Shown: piece after piece, positions 44,193 to 52,458 of the stretch
How the letters are laid out: every line of letters starts with the position of its first letter
Position numbering within the stretch: the stretch's first letter is position 1
From: Kumtagia sp964244725
GTDB taxonomy: Bacteria; Pseudomonadota; Alphaproteobacteria; Rhizobiales; Rhizobiaceae
Direction: 5' to 3'
Assembly (NCBI GenBank): GCA_964244725.1
Contig: CAXTJQ010000010.1
Coordinates: 94,201-158,200 of the forward strand
DNA: 64,000 bases
Translations under genes and position numbers: made by a program
Notes under the pieces: generated by a model
Told to the model about the DNA's origin: nothing
Database searches by the model: none
Seen by the model: only the letters and a program-made list of their open reading frames with translations

Positions 44193-44301
44193 GCCGCCCG
44201 CCGCCATCATCGCGCCGCGACGCGCCCGTTAACGCTCCATCAAGGTTAATGCTTCACTTTTCCTCTCCGGCGAGGGTCTTGTGGCGTGCGGAGAGTTTGA
44301 C

Positions 44302-45483
44302 TTGAGTTCACGGTCTGTGTCGCGGCGCGTATCCGCAAGAATCCTCCCCAAAGCATCGGCTTGCGCGGTTGCGCTGATCGGCTTCGGTCTGTGGATCGGC
44401 TTTCCGACCGCGGTCGCCTACCAGGACATGGCGAGCATGCTCTCGGGCGGGGAGGCGGCGTCCTCGCGCTGGAACGGCTTCGTCGAGAAGGCGGTGGCCG
44501 GCTCCGTCCACGCCGCCGAAATGCCCTTCGCCGACCTCGGCGGCAACACCGGCTCCATCGGCGGGTCGGGCCTGACGAAATCGGCGGTCGGCGCGGTCGC
44601 GCTTCGCGGCAAGGGCGCCGCCGGCGACATCCCCGACGAGCAGCGCGTCACCCGTTTGCAGAAGCGCGGCCGCATCGTCGATGTGGCGCCGGTCGCGCCG
44701 CCGAAGGCCTTCAACGCCGGTTCGATCCTGGAGCGCACCTCGATGCTGCGGCCCTCGATCGCGCCGGAACCCAGGATGGCGTTCGCCACCCCCGACAACA
44801 AGGGCCGCGAGGTCGAGATCGCCACCGCCTTCTACGCCAGGCAGGACAGGAAGCCCGACCCGGCCGTCCCGTCCTATCTCGCCGACCTGATCACCAGCGA
44901 CAAGGCCGACGTGCTGGCGACGGCCTATGCGCCGGCGAGCCCCGACTATGCCACCGCCTCGCCCTTCGAGACGCTGCTCAAGGACGAGCCGGACGGCGGC
45001 GGGCGCTTCATCCCGCCGCTCGGCCAGGGCGACCACGACTGGCTGAAGCGGCCGCTGCCGGCTTCGGTCTTCTCAAAACCCGAACAGACCTGCCTCGCCA
45101 ACGCGATCTACTTCGAGGCGCGCGGCGAGTCCACGCGCGGCCAGGCGGCGGTGGCGCAGGTCGTCCTCAATCGGGTGCGCAATCCGGCCTATCCGAAAAG
45201 CATCTGCGGCGTCGTCTACCAGAACGATGCCTGGAAGAACCGCTGTCAGTTCTCCTTCGCCTGCGACGGGATTAAGGATATTGTCCTCAGCCCGTGGAGC
45301 TACCGTCAGGCGCAGGATGTCGCGATGGCCGTCACGGCGGGCAAGATCTTCATCCCGGAAGTCGGCTCGTCGACCCACTATTACGCGCAATATGTCAGCC
45401 CGAGCTGGGCGCGCGCCATGAAGCGCATGACCAAGATCGGTCTGCACATCTTCTATCGCACCTATGGCGGCGGCTGGAGCTGA
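44302..45483 (+). CDS. SleB-type cell-wall hydrolase with N-terminal anchor
   Basis: A 393-aa protein with an N-terminal hydrophobic segment (about 20-40), a long low-complexity linker and a C-terminal hydrolase_2 (SleB) domain: QTCLANAIYFEARGESTRGQAAVAQVVLNRVRNP, with the catalytic Glu in YFEARGE, then STHYYAQYVSPSWA. TTG at 44302 with GGAGAG 6 nt upstream is favoured; a GTG at 44281 lacks a ribosome site. Predicted to cleave peptidoglycan in the periplasm. It is monocistronic by spacing. Confidence 0.88.
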   Translation: MSSRSVSRRVSARILPKASACAVALIGFGLWIGFPTAVAYQDMASMLSGGEAASSRWNGFVEKAVAGSVHAAEMPFADLGGNTGSIGGSGLTKSAVGAVALRGKGAAGDIPDEQRVTRLQKRGRIVDVAPVAPPKAFNAGSILERTSMLRPSIAPEPRMAFATPDNKGREVEIATAFYARQDRKPDPAVPSYLADLITSDKADVLATAYAPASPDYATASPFETLLKDEPDGGGRFIPPLGQGDHDWLKRPLPASVFSKPEQTCLANAIYFEARGESTRGQAAVAQVVLNRVRNPAYPKSICGVVYQNDAWKNRCQFSFACDGIKDIVLSPWSYRQAQDVAMAVTAGKIFIPEVGSSTHYYAQYVSPSWARAMKRMTKIGLHIFYRTYGGGWS

Positions 45484-45617
45484 GCCTCGCGCCGCTCGCT
45501 CGTTCCCGGCCGGTTTTGCCCCCTTGCCGCGCCGCTCTCCGCGGACACGATGCCGCATATCTCTAAGCATCTGATTTTCATGCACATAATACATATGCAG
45601 GAGTCCATTCCCGTGGC

Positions 45618-45646
45618 TTGACGGGAGCGGACCCGCTATCTATGTT
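45618..45646 (+). promoter_or_regulatory. Probable promoter of the F0 ATP synthase operon
   Basis: TTGACG (45618-45623) and TATGTT (45641-45646) are separated by 17 bp, placing a start point near 45653 and a leader of about 50 nt before the atpI GTG at 45702. The rest of the 218-bp gap (45484-45701) shows only an A/T-rich segment around 45575-45600 and no ORF. Confidence 0.55.
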
Positions 45647-45701
45647 GCGCCCAAATTCGGGACAAGCGGGCCGTTTGTCGGTTGCGGGCGAGGGGGTTGC
45701 G

Positions 45702-46112
45702 GTGGCCGGCAGCGACGAGCCGGGCGAAACCGGGAAATCCGCATCGGCTTCAGGCAAGCCCGCGCTTTCGGAAGAAGAACTGGCCCGGCGCCGGCTCGGC
45801 CTCGACGCGACGCTCGCGGAACGAAATCGCCAGAGGTTGGTGCGCGAGGCGTCGGGATCGAAGACGACGGGGACGGTGGGCTACGGCCAGGCGCTGAAGC
45901 TATCGAGCGAGTTCATAGCCGGTATTGCGGTCGGCGCGGGGCTCGGGTGGATCATCGACCGGCTCGCGGGGACGACGCCTTGGGGGCTTGTCGTATTTCT
46001 GCTGCTGGGGTTCGGCGCCGGTGTGCTGAATGTAATGCGTTCCGCGGGCGTAGTGGCCGAGGCCGGGATCAGGGCGCCCGACAAGGCGGAAGATCGCAGC
46101 CGGAAACGTTGA
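45702..46112 (+). CDS. atpI: ATP synthase accessory protein I
   Basis: A 136-aa AtpI/AtpZ-type protein assisting F-type ATP synthase c-ring assembly. The polar N-terminus ends in LSEEELARRRLGLDATLAERN, followed by two helices (about 68-88 and 96-116) around GLGWIIDRLAGTTPWGLVVFL. GAGGGGG precedes the GTG at 45702. An ATG at 45642 lies inside the predicted promoter. First gene of the F0 operon. Confidence 0.87.
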   Translation: MAGSDEPGETGKSASASGKPALSEEELARRRLGLDATLAERNRQRLVREASGSKTTGTVGYGQALKLSSEFIAGIAVGAGLGWIIDRLAGTTPWGLVVFLLLGFGAGVLNVMRSAGVVAEAGIRAPDKAEDRSRKR

Positions 46113-46153
46113 GGCGGACTGCGCCGAAGGCGCGCTGTATTGAGGGAGGCCTG

Positions 46154-46903
46154 ATGGCCAACGATCCGATCCACCAGTTCCAGATCTCCAAGATCGTGCC
46201 GATCGAGATCGGCGGTCTCGACCTGTCCTTCACCAACTCCGCCCTGTTCATGGTCGCGACCGTCGCGCTTACCGGCGCGTTTCTCTACCTGAGCACGAGT
46301 GGCGGCGCACTGGTGCCTGGCCGCCTCCAGTCGATCTCGGAAATGGCGTATGAGTTCGTCGCCAACATGCTGCGCGACGCCGCCGGGACGCAGGGGATGC
46401 GTTTCTTTCCGATGGTGTTTTCGCTGTTCATGTTCGTCCTGGTTGCGAACCTCTTGGGTCTCTTCCCCTATTTCTTCACCGTGACCAGCCACATCATCGT
46501 GACGTTCGCATTGGCGCTGCTGGTGATCGGCGCCGTGGTTGTCTACGGCCTGATGAAGCATGGTCTGGGCTTCTTCAAGCTCTTCGTGCCGCACGGCGTA
46601 CCGGGTCTGCTGGTGCCGCTTGTGGTGCTGATCGAGATCATCTCTTTCCTGTCGCGGCCCATCAGCCTCTCGGTCCGTCTCTTCGCCAACATGCTCGCCG
46701 GACACATCACGCTCAAGGTGTTCGCCGGTTTCGTCGTGTCGCTGTCGGCCTACGGAGCGGTCGGCGTCGGCGGCGCGATCCTGCCGCTGCTGATGACCGT
46801 CGCGATCACCGCGCTCGAATTTCTCGTCGCCTTCCTGCAGGCCTATGTGTTCGCGGTTTTGACCTGCATGTATTTGAACGACGCCTTGCATCCCGGCCAT
46901 TAG
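46154..46903 (+). CDS. atpB: ATP synthase F0 subunit a
   Basis: A 249-aa polytopic stator subunit forming the proton half-channels. The essential Arg lies in SLSVRLFANMLAGH, and PLVVLIEIISFLSRPISL precedes it, as in other a subunits. GGGAGG is 6 nt before the ATG at 46154. As is usual in alphaproteobacteria the F0 genes form an operon separate from the F1 genes, which are not in this window. Confidence 0.97.
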   Translation: MANDPIHQFQISKIVPIEIGGLDLSFTNSALFMVATVALTGAFLYLSTSGGALVPGRLQSISEMAYEFVANMLRDAAGTQGMRFFPMVFSLFMFVLVANLLGLFPYFFTVTSHIIVTFALALLVIGAVVVYGLMKHGLGFFKLFVPHGVPGLLVPLVVLIEIISFLSRPISLSVRLFANMLAGHITLKVFAGFVVSLSAYGAVGVGGAILPLLMTVAITALEFLVAFLQAYVFAVLTCMYLNDALHPGH

Positions 46904-46967
46904 CGCTTTACGGGCAGCATCGGCTCTCGACTATCGAACAGAATTCTCGGTTCCAAAGGAGTGGACA

Positions 46968-47192
46968 ATGGAAGTTGAAGCGGCAAAGGCAATCGGCGCG
47001 GGCATCGCCTGCCTCGGCATGGGTGGCGCGGGCATCGGCCTCGGCACCATTTTCGGCAGCTACCTCGCCGGCGCGCTGCGCAATCCGTCGGCGGCCGACG
47101 GCCAGTTCGGCCGTCTGATCTTCGGCTTCGCCGTGACGGAAGCGCTCGGCATCTTTTCGTTGCTTGTAGCCCTCCTGCTCCTTTTCACCTGA
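46968..47192 (+). CDS. atpE: ATP synthase F0 subunit c
   Basis: A 74-aa hairpin of two helices forming the proton-driven rotor ring. The proton-carrying carboxylate is E58 in AVTEALGIF; the polar loop is RNPSAADGQ. AAGGAG is located 7 nt upstream. A Na+-specific motif is not visible, so proton coupling is expected. Confidence 0.97.
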   Translation: MEVEAAKAIGAGIACLGMGGAGIGLGTIFGSYLAGALRNPSAADGQFGRLIFGFAVTEALGIFSLLVALLLLFT

Positions 47193-47252
47193 TCGGTTCG
47201 AGAAGGTCGGTGTCGGCCGCATGCCGCGGCCGGCTCAGGAGAGGGAAAAGCG

Positions 47253-47840
47253 ATGTTTGTGACCCCGGGCTATGCTCAGGATGCCGCGCCGGCCGAAGGC
47301 CAGGCGCATACCGAAGGCGCTGCCCACACTGAAGCCGGCGGCGAACATGCGGGCGGCTTCCCGCCGTTCAACCCACAATATTTTGCCTCGCAGCTTCTCT
47401 GGCTGGCGATCACTTTCGGGCTGTTCTACCTCTTTCTGCAGAAGGTCATCCTGCCGCGTCTAGCCGGCATCCTCGATGTCCGCGCAGATCGCATCGGCCA
47501 AGACTTGCACCAGGCGACGCGCATGAAAGACGAGGCGGATGCGGCGGTTGCAGCTTACGAGCAGGAGTTGGCGGAAGCGCGCAAGAACGCCAACGCGATC
47601 GCGCAGATGGCCCGCGACGAAGCGCGCGCCGATGCCGAAGCGGAGCGCAAGCGCGTCGAAGCCGAACTCGACGCCAAGCTCGAAGCGGCGCAAGTCCGCA
47701 TCTCCTCGATCAAGACTTCCGCCATGGGCGAAGTCGGCAGCATCGCCGAGGAGACCGCGTCGGCAATCGTCAGCGAACTCGTCGGCGGCTCGGTCGACAA
47801 TGCCGAAGTCGCCGCTGCCGTGCGCGACGCGGGACGCTGA
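47253..47840 (+). CDS. atpG: ATP synthase F0 subunit b'
   Basis: A 195-aa b'-type peripheral-stalk subunit: a variable His/Ala/Glu-rich N-terminus, one transmembrane helix (about 44-63, ASQLLWLAITFGLFYLFLQK) and a long coiled coil. Alphaproteobacteria carry b and b' as divergent duplicates in tandem, as here. AGGAGAGGG precedes the ATG. The symbol atpG follows common b' annotation (also written atpF'). Confidence 0.94.
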   Translation: MFVTPGYAQDAAPAEGQAHTEGAAHTEAGGEHAGGFPPFNPQYFASQLLWLAITFGLFYLFLQKVILPRLAGILDVRADRIGQDLHQATRMKDEADAAVAAYEQELAEARKNANAIAQMARDEARADAEAERKRVEAELDAKLEAAQVRISSIKTSAMGEVGSIAEETASAIVSELVGGSVDNAEVAAAVRDAGR

Positions 47841-47850
47841 GGAGACCGCC

Positions 47851-48330
47851 ATGGACAATACATTCTGGGCCACCGTCGCGCTGGTTCTCTTCCTCGCCGT
47901 CGCCGTCTATTTCAAGGTTCCCGGCACGATCGCGAAATCGCTGGACAAGCGCTCAGAGCGCATCAAGGCCGAGCTGGAGGAAGCCCGACGCCTGCGCGAG
48001 GAGGCGCAGCAATTGCTCGCCGAGTACCAGCGCAAGCGCAAGGAAGCCGAGACGGAGGCCGCCGCGATCGTCGAGGCCGCCAGGCGCGAGGCCGCCCAAT
48101 TGGTCGTCGAAGCCAAGCAGAAGACCGAGGAGTATGTCGCGCGCCGCGCCGCGCTCGCCGAACAGAAGATCGGCCAGGCCGAGCGCGACGCCGTCAACGA
48201 GGTCCGCGCCAGGGCGGTCGACGTCGCCGTCGAGGCCGCGCGCACGGTTTTGGCGGCCCGGGTCGACGCCCGCCTCGGCGGGGAGCTGTTCCAGACTTCG
48301 CTGCAGGATCTGAAGGCGAAGTTGAACTGA
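47851..48330 (+). CDS. atpF: ATP synthase F0 subunit b
   Basis: A 159-aa stalk subunit with an N-terminal membrane helix (about 4-22, FWATVALVLFLAVAVYF) and a charged coiled coil (KAELEEARRLREEAQQLL and onward). The ATG at 47851 is 10 nt after the b' stop with GAGGAGA upstream. Final gene of the F0 operon; it is convergent with rnhB after 7 bp, so a terminator must overlap coding sequence or be absent. Confidence 0.95.
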   Translation: MDNTFWATVALVLFLAVAVYFKVPGTIAKSLDKRSERIKAELEEARRLREEAQQLLAEYQRKRKEAETEAAAIVEAARREAAQLVVEAKQKTEEYVARRAALAEQKIGQAERDAVNEVRARAVDVAVEAARTVLAARVDARLGGELFQTSLQDLKAKLN

Positions 48331-48337
48331 GGGCGCG

Positions 48338-49036
48338 CTATGCCGCCTCGTGGGAAAGCAGATCGGTCGAAATCGTCATTTCCGCTTCCAGCCTGAACGG
48401 CGAAAAACTGATGCGGTGCAACCGAGCGATCGCCCCGTGCGTACCGATCGCTTCGCGGTGCCGGACCGAGGCGTATCCCTTGTGGCTCTCGAAGCCGTAA
48501 TGCGCATGGCGCCGGCCGCAATGGTCCATCATGCCGTCGCGCAGGACCTTGGCCACGATCGAGGCGGCGGCGATCGATTGCGAGCGCTGGTCGCCCTTGA
48601 TCAAGGCCTCCGCGCCGCACGCCAGTCCCGGCGGGATGTCGCGCCCGTCGACCAGCGCATGCAGCGGCGCAATCGAAAGTCCGTGCAGGGCGCGCCGCAT
48701 GGCTTCCAGACTGGCGCGCAGGATGTTGATGCGGTCGATGCCCGCCGCACTGACGGACGCGACGGACACGCTGAGCGCCGACCCGACGATCTCAGAAAAA
48801 AGAGCCTCGCGCAGCGATGCCGACAACCGCTTGGAATCATCCAGCCCACCGGGAATGTGTTCGGGATCGAGAATGACCGCTGCGGCGACCACCGGTCCGG
48901 CGAGCGGCCCGCGTCCGACCTCGTCCAGCCCGGCGACCGGCCAAAGCCCGCGCGCCCTCGCCTCGCGCTCGAAAGAGAAGTCGGGACGAAATTCGATATT
49001 GAACAGGGGCGGAGAATCGGGTGCGAGGCGCGGCAT
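48338..49036 (-). CDS. rnhB: Ribonuclease HII
   Basis: Removes RNA primers and misincorporated ribonucleotides. The 232-aa protein has the catalytic motif VAGLDEVGRGPLAGPVVAAAV (Asp, Glu) and the third Asp in ALVDGRD, plus SIAAASIVAKVLRD. The start is placed at ATG 49036 because rhizobial RNase HII proteins begin close to the APDSPPLFNIE segment; ATG 49087 is an alternative. No clear ribosome site exists for either, and the region folds as a 12-bp inverted repeat. Confidence 0.9.
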   Translation of the reverse strand: MPRLAPDSPPLFNIEFRPDFSFEREARARGLWPVAGLDEVGRGPLAGPVVAAAVILDPEHIPGGLDDSKRLSASLREALFSEIVGSALSVSVASVSAAGIDRINILRASLEAMRRALHGLSIAPLHALVDGRDIPPGLACGAEALIKGDQRSQSIAAASIVAKVLRDGMMDHCGRRHAHYGFESHKGYASVRHREAIGTHGAIARLHRISFSPFRLEAEMTISTDLLSHEAA

Positions 49037-49070
49037 GTTGCGGCGATGCTGGCACTCGACCCGATTCTCC
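49011..49070. repeat. 12-bp inverted repeat spanning the rnhB start
   Basis: GGAGAATCGGGT (49011-49022) and ACCCGATTCTCC (49059-49070) are perfectly complementary across 36 bp. The loop contains the preferred rnhB start codon. Each arm contains a GANTC site, the target of the alphaproteobacterial methylase CcrM. In mRNA the stem could hide the start region. Confidence 0.6.
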
Positions 49071-49148
49071 GCAAGGCCTTCCAGCATCGGGCGGGAGCTG
49101 GAAAGCGCCGCCGCCGGCAGGGGAACCCGGCGGCGGATGGAAAGGGGC

Positions 49149-49273
49149 AGTAGGGGAGTAGGGGAGTAGGGCAGTAGGGCAGTAGGGCAGTAGGGGAGGA
49201 TTGCCGATCAAAGCCTTCTGTTCATTGACCAATGAGAGACTATCCCCTACTCCCTACTCCCTACTCCCCTACT
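49149..49273. repeat. Inverted pair of 8-bp tandem repeats (AGTAGGGS)
   Basis: Six tandem copies of AGTAGGGG/AGTAGGGC at 49149-49196 are followed after 47 bp by four copies of the complementary unit (CCCCTACT or CCCTACT) at 49244-49273. The arms can pair into a long imperfect hairpin. The G-rich strand has seven or more G-runs with 4-5 nt loops, so a G-quadruplex is also possible. Lies between the radical SAM gene and rnhB, both leftward. Confidence 0.8.
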
Positions 49274-49276
49274 GCC

Positions 49277-50377
49277 TTATATCAACACCAACTGTTCGCT
49301 CTTCTGTCCGCTTCCCTCGAACAGGTCCGTCCTCAGCCGGCGACGCTCCTGGTTGAGGCCGAGCTTCCTGGCCGCGATCTCGAATCGCCGGCCGATCTGC
49401 CAGGCGTAGGGGCCGCTGCCCTTCATGCGCTTGCCCCATTCGGCGTCGTAGTCCTTGCCGTCGCGCATCGAGCGGATCAGCGACATCACATGCCGGTAGC
49501 GGTCCGGATAATGCCGCAGCAGCCAGTCCTTGAAGATCGGGCTGACCTCGAGCGGCAGCCGCAGGATGATGTAGCCCGCCTCCTTGGCGCCGGCATTCGC
49601 CGCCGAATCGAGGATGCGCTCGATCTCGTGATCGTTGAGCCCCGGCACGACCGGCGCGACCATAACCGACACCGGAATGCAGGCCTCGTCCAGGGCGCGC
49701 ATCGCCTCCAGCCGCTTCGTCGGCGTCGCCGCGCGCGGCTCCATGGTGCGCGCGACCATGCGGTCGAGTGTCGTCACCGAAAACGCCACCTTGGCCAGTC
49801 CTTTCTCGGCCATGCGGCCGAGGATGTCGATGTCGCGCGTCACCAGCGCCGATTTCGTCACGATGCCGACCGGGTGATTGCGCGCCTCCAGAACCTCGAG
49901 GATCTCGCGCATGATCCGGTAGGTCTTCTCGATCGGCTGGTAGGGGTCGGTGTTCGTGCCGATCGCGATCGTTCTGGCCTCGTAGCCTTCCTTCGACAAT
50001 TCCTTGTCGAGCAGCCGCGCCGCGCCCGGCTTGGCGAACAGCCTGGATTCGAAGTCGAGCCCGGCCGACAGGCCCATATAGCTGTGCGTCGGCCGCGCGA
50101 AGCAATAGACGCAGCCATGCTCACAGCCGCGATAGGGGTTGATCGACCGGTCGAAGGAAATGTCGGGCGACTCGTTGCGGGTGATGATAGTGCGCGGCTT
50201 CTCGACCTGGACGTCGGTCTTGAACGGCGCGAGATCCTCCATCGTCCGCCAGCCATCGTCGAAGACGTGGCGGCTGGTCGGTTCGAAGCGTCCCGAAGGA
50301 TTGACGCCGGCGCCGCGCCCGCGCCGCCGCGGATCGGCGATGCGGATCCCGCTCTGCTCGATCATGGCGTTGGCCAT
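49277..50377 (-). CDS. PA0069-family radical SAM protein
   Basis: A 366-aa radical SAM enzyme with the cluster motif C-x3-C-x2-C in RGCEHGCVYCFARP, preceded by SPDISFDRSINPY, which defines the PA0069/SplB-like family. The start at ATG 50377 follows GGAGG by 7 nt; an in-frame ATG at 50431 lacks one. Despite distant similarity to spore photoproduct lyase, this family's substrate is unknown. It usually neighbours rnhB or DNA-methylation genes in rhizobia. Confidence 0.9.
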   Translation of the reverse strand: MANAMIEQSGIRIADPRRRGRGAGVNPSGRFEPTSRHVFDDGWRTMEDLAPFKTDVQVEKPRTIITRNESPDISFDRSINPYRGCEHGCVYCFARPTHSYMGLSAGLDFESRLFAKPGAARLLDKELSKEGYEARTIAIGTNTDPYQPIEKTYRIMREILEVLEARNHPVGIVTKSALVTRDIDILGRMAEKGLAKVAFSVTTLDRMVARTMEPRAATPTKRLEAMRALDEACIPVSVMVAPVVPGLNDHEIERILDSAANAGAKEAGYIILRLPLEVSPIFKDWLLRHYPDRYRHVMSLIRSMRDGKDYDAEWGKRMKGSGPYAWQIGRRFEIAARKLGLNQERRRLRTDLFEGSGQKSEQLVLI

Positions 50378-50564
50378 CTGGGAACCTCCGCTCCTGAAGG
50401 CGGCAACATCGGCGCGTGCGATGGGTTCCATGGGGCACTCCGGCAGTGGGGCGAATCGGCTGGTTTGATGAAACTATTCCTATGAGCCATGCCGGAACAA
50501 AGCAAGAACAATTCGGTGCGAACGCCTCTGGCGATTTGCGTCCGTTTCCGATATTCGGCGTGGC

Positions 50565-51083
50565 ATGCTGACGGTTCTCATCGAAACGCTGAACGACGAG
50601 GAGGGGCTCGCGCGCACGCTGGCGTCGCTGATCGGCGGGGCCGTGGAGGGCATCGTCCGCGACGTGATCGTCTGCGACCGCGGCTCGACCGACCAGACGC
50701 ACCGCGTCGCCGACCATGCCGGCTGCCAGTATCTCGCGGAGGGCGGGCTCGCCGCGGGCGTGGGCCAGGCGAAGGCCGACTGGCTGATGATCCTGGAGCC
50801 CGGAGCGCGTCTCGTCGACGGCTGGACCGAGGAGGTTTTGCAGCACATGGCGCGGATGTCGGTGCCGGCGCGGTTCTCCCGCTCGCGCGAGGATCGCCTC
50901 TCGCTGATCGGCCGGCTGTTCTCGACGCCGACGCCGCTGGCGGACGGCCTTGTGATCCGCAAGGGCCAGGCGGCGGCGCTCTCGAACGCCGCACGCGGCG
51001 CCGCTTTCGCCCGGCGCATCGCCTCCCGGCGGATCGCGGCGGAAATCCGCGTCGCGAATGATCGATCGAAATCTGGCCGTTAA
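50565..51083 (+). CDS. GT2-like glycosyltransferase domain protein
   Basis: A 172-aa protein with the N-terminal half of a GT-A fold: LTVLIETLNDEEGLARTL and DVIVCDRGSTDQT resemble the nucleotide-sugar binding strands. The second DxD-like motif and acceptor region are weak or absent, so it may not be a standard transferase. Conserved proteins of this length occur near moaB in rhizobia. It is divergent from the radical SAM gene over 187 bp, which holds no other evident feature. Confidence 0.65.
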   Translation: MLTVLIETLNDEEGLARTLASLIGGAVEGIVRDVIVCDRGSTDQTHRVADHAGCQYLAEGGLAAGVGQAKADWLMILEPGARLVDGWTEEVLQHMARMSVPARFSRSREDRLSLIGRLFSTPTPLADGLVIRKGQAAALSNAARGAAFARRIASRRIAAEIRVANDRSKSGR

Positions 51084-51097
51084 GTAAACCCGATAAC

Positions 51098-51672
51098 TCA
51101 GGCAAGCTTATCGATCAGATCGTCCAAGGCCGATTCGGATTTCTTCACGAAATTGATACTGTTTTCGATATAAGATGACAATGAAGCCCGTTCAGCAATA
51201 TTAATCTCACAAAAGACTTCTGGATGGAATATCCATGCCTTGCTGTACTCAAGTTGTTCAATGGCTGATCCGATTTCTTCGATCTCGGCCCGAATGCCGG
51301 TAGGCTTCACACAATTCCCCAGCAAGGTAATTTGAGACAAAAGTGTGCCCAGTTCGGCCTTCAACAACGACGCATAACTTCGAGCCAATTTTAAGTCAGT
51401 CTCATTGCAATTGCCATTATCCAGCAGGGATCTTATATTAGATTTCAGTTCATGTATTTGCCCTAAAACATATCTTATATCACGTAAAAACCCGACAAAC
51501 TTCTTCTTGGTGATAAAATCTGCAATTGGATTTGTGGATTCTATAAGCTTGAGAAAGACGCCGCTCATTTTCTGGAACACGGACCAGTCGTCATCTTCCT
51601 GAGCAAAGGCGCGCAAATCTATGTTGAATATGCTCGATACGATGGCGCATCTGACAAAATCACGCCGGTCAT
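51098..51672 (-). CDS. Hypothetical exported protein in AT-rich island (apparent 5' frameshift)
   Basis: About 190 aa, mainly helical with many charged residues (for example FLKLIESTNPIADF and LKLARSYASLLKAEL). The region is clearly more A/T-rich than the surrounding chromosome. The N-terminus encodes RRDFVRCAIVSSIFNIDLRAFA, which resembles a Tat-type signal peptide with an A-F-A cleavage site, but no in-frame start codon exists. AGGAGA followed by an ATG at 51672 is present one base out of frame; adding one base would give M-T-R-R-D-F-V. No family is recognised. Confidence 0.5.
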
Positions 51673-51681
51673 TCGGCTCTC

Positions 51682-51852
51682 CTATCGGGTACGAAAAGAA
51701 ATAATGATTGATATTGCAATATATATGACAAACATGACGATGAAAAAGAAGAATATGTCGTGCGGGTCGGTTGTATATGGCGCAAACCACGAGATCAAGC
51801 TAGCGGCCGCGAGGCATAAGAGAAACACGCCGGTATGCAGCCCAAATCGCAT
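51682..51852 (-). CDS. Small two-helix membrane protein
   Basis: A 56-aa protein with two hydrophobic helices (about 7-22 and 33-52), separated by a short polar APYTTDPHD loop, with a basic end (SFRTR). GAGAGG lies 5 nt upstream of the ATG at 51852; a GTG at 51891 is an alternative. Its stop is 10 bp before the out-of-frame start of the downstream exported protein, suggesting a two-gene unit. No known family recognised. Confidence 0.5.
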   Translation of the reverse strand: MRFGLHTGVFLLCLAAASLISWFAPYTTDPHDIFFFFIVMFVIYIAISIIISFRTR

Positions 51853-51906
51853 CGCAGCCTCTCGATCGGCAGACACGATTCGATAGTACACCCAACCGTG
51901 AAAGCC

Positions 51907-52458
51907 TCAAGAGCCTCCGGCCAGCGTTCCGCCGCGCCGCAGATGCTCGGCGAGCCGCGGCATGATCTCGACGAAGTTGCAGGGCGCGTGACGATAGTCG
52001 AGCTGCGGCTCGATGATGCCGTCCCAGGCGTCGCGGCAGGCGCCGGGCGACCCCGGCAGCACGAACACGAACGTCGCGTTGACGACCCCTCCGGTGGCGC
52101 GCGACTGGATCGTCGAGGTGCCGATCTTGTCGTAGGAGATGCGGTGGAAAACCTCGGAAAACCCGTCCATGCGCTTCTCGAAGATCGGCTCCAACGCCTC
52201 CGGCGTCACGTCGCGGCCGGTGAAGCCGGTGCCGCCTGTGGTGATGACCACGTCGACGGAAGCGGACTTCGACCAGTCGAGCACGCGCGCGCGGATCGCC
52301 TCGATGTCGTCCGTCGCGATGGCGCGGCCTGCCAGCAGATGCCCTGCCGCGATGATGCGGTCGGCCAGCGTCTGCCCGGATTTGTCGTCGGCCAGCGTGC
52401 GCGTATCGGAGATCGTCAGCACCGCGATGCGGATCGGGATGAAGTCGCGTTCCGTCAT
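51907..52458 (-). CDS. moaB: Molybdenum cofactor biosynthesis protein B
   Basis: A 183-aa MoaB/Mog-fold protein for molybdopterin adenylylation. The MPT-binding motif VVITTGGTGFTGRDVTPEA and the later LPGSPGACRDAW are both present. The ATG at 52458 overlaps the ispE stop by 4 nt. Length is normal. An operon of ispE-moaB is plausible from the overlap. Confidence 0.93.
   Translation of the reverse strand: MTERDFIPIRIAVLTISDTRTLADDKSGQTLADRIIAAGHLLAGRAIATDDIEAIRARVLDWSKSASVDVVITTGGTGFTGRDVTPEALEPIFEKRMDGFSEVFHRISYDKIGTSTIQSRATGGVVNATFVFVLPGSPGACRDAWDGIIEPQLDYRHAPCNFVEIMPRLAEHLRRGGTLAGGS

Noticed and set aside
44231..44255. Possible CtrA site upstream of the SleB-like gene (two TTAA motifs)
   Set aside because: The TTAA motifs are 13 bp apart, not the 7 bp required for a CtrA box.
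45642..46112. ATG at 45642 as atpI start
   Set aside because: It lies within the probable -10 element and has no ribosome site; the GTG at 45702 follows GAGGGGG.
49149..49273. CRISPR-like array
   Set aside because: Units are 8 bp tandem copies without spacers and there are no cas genes.
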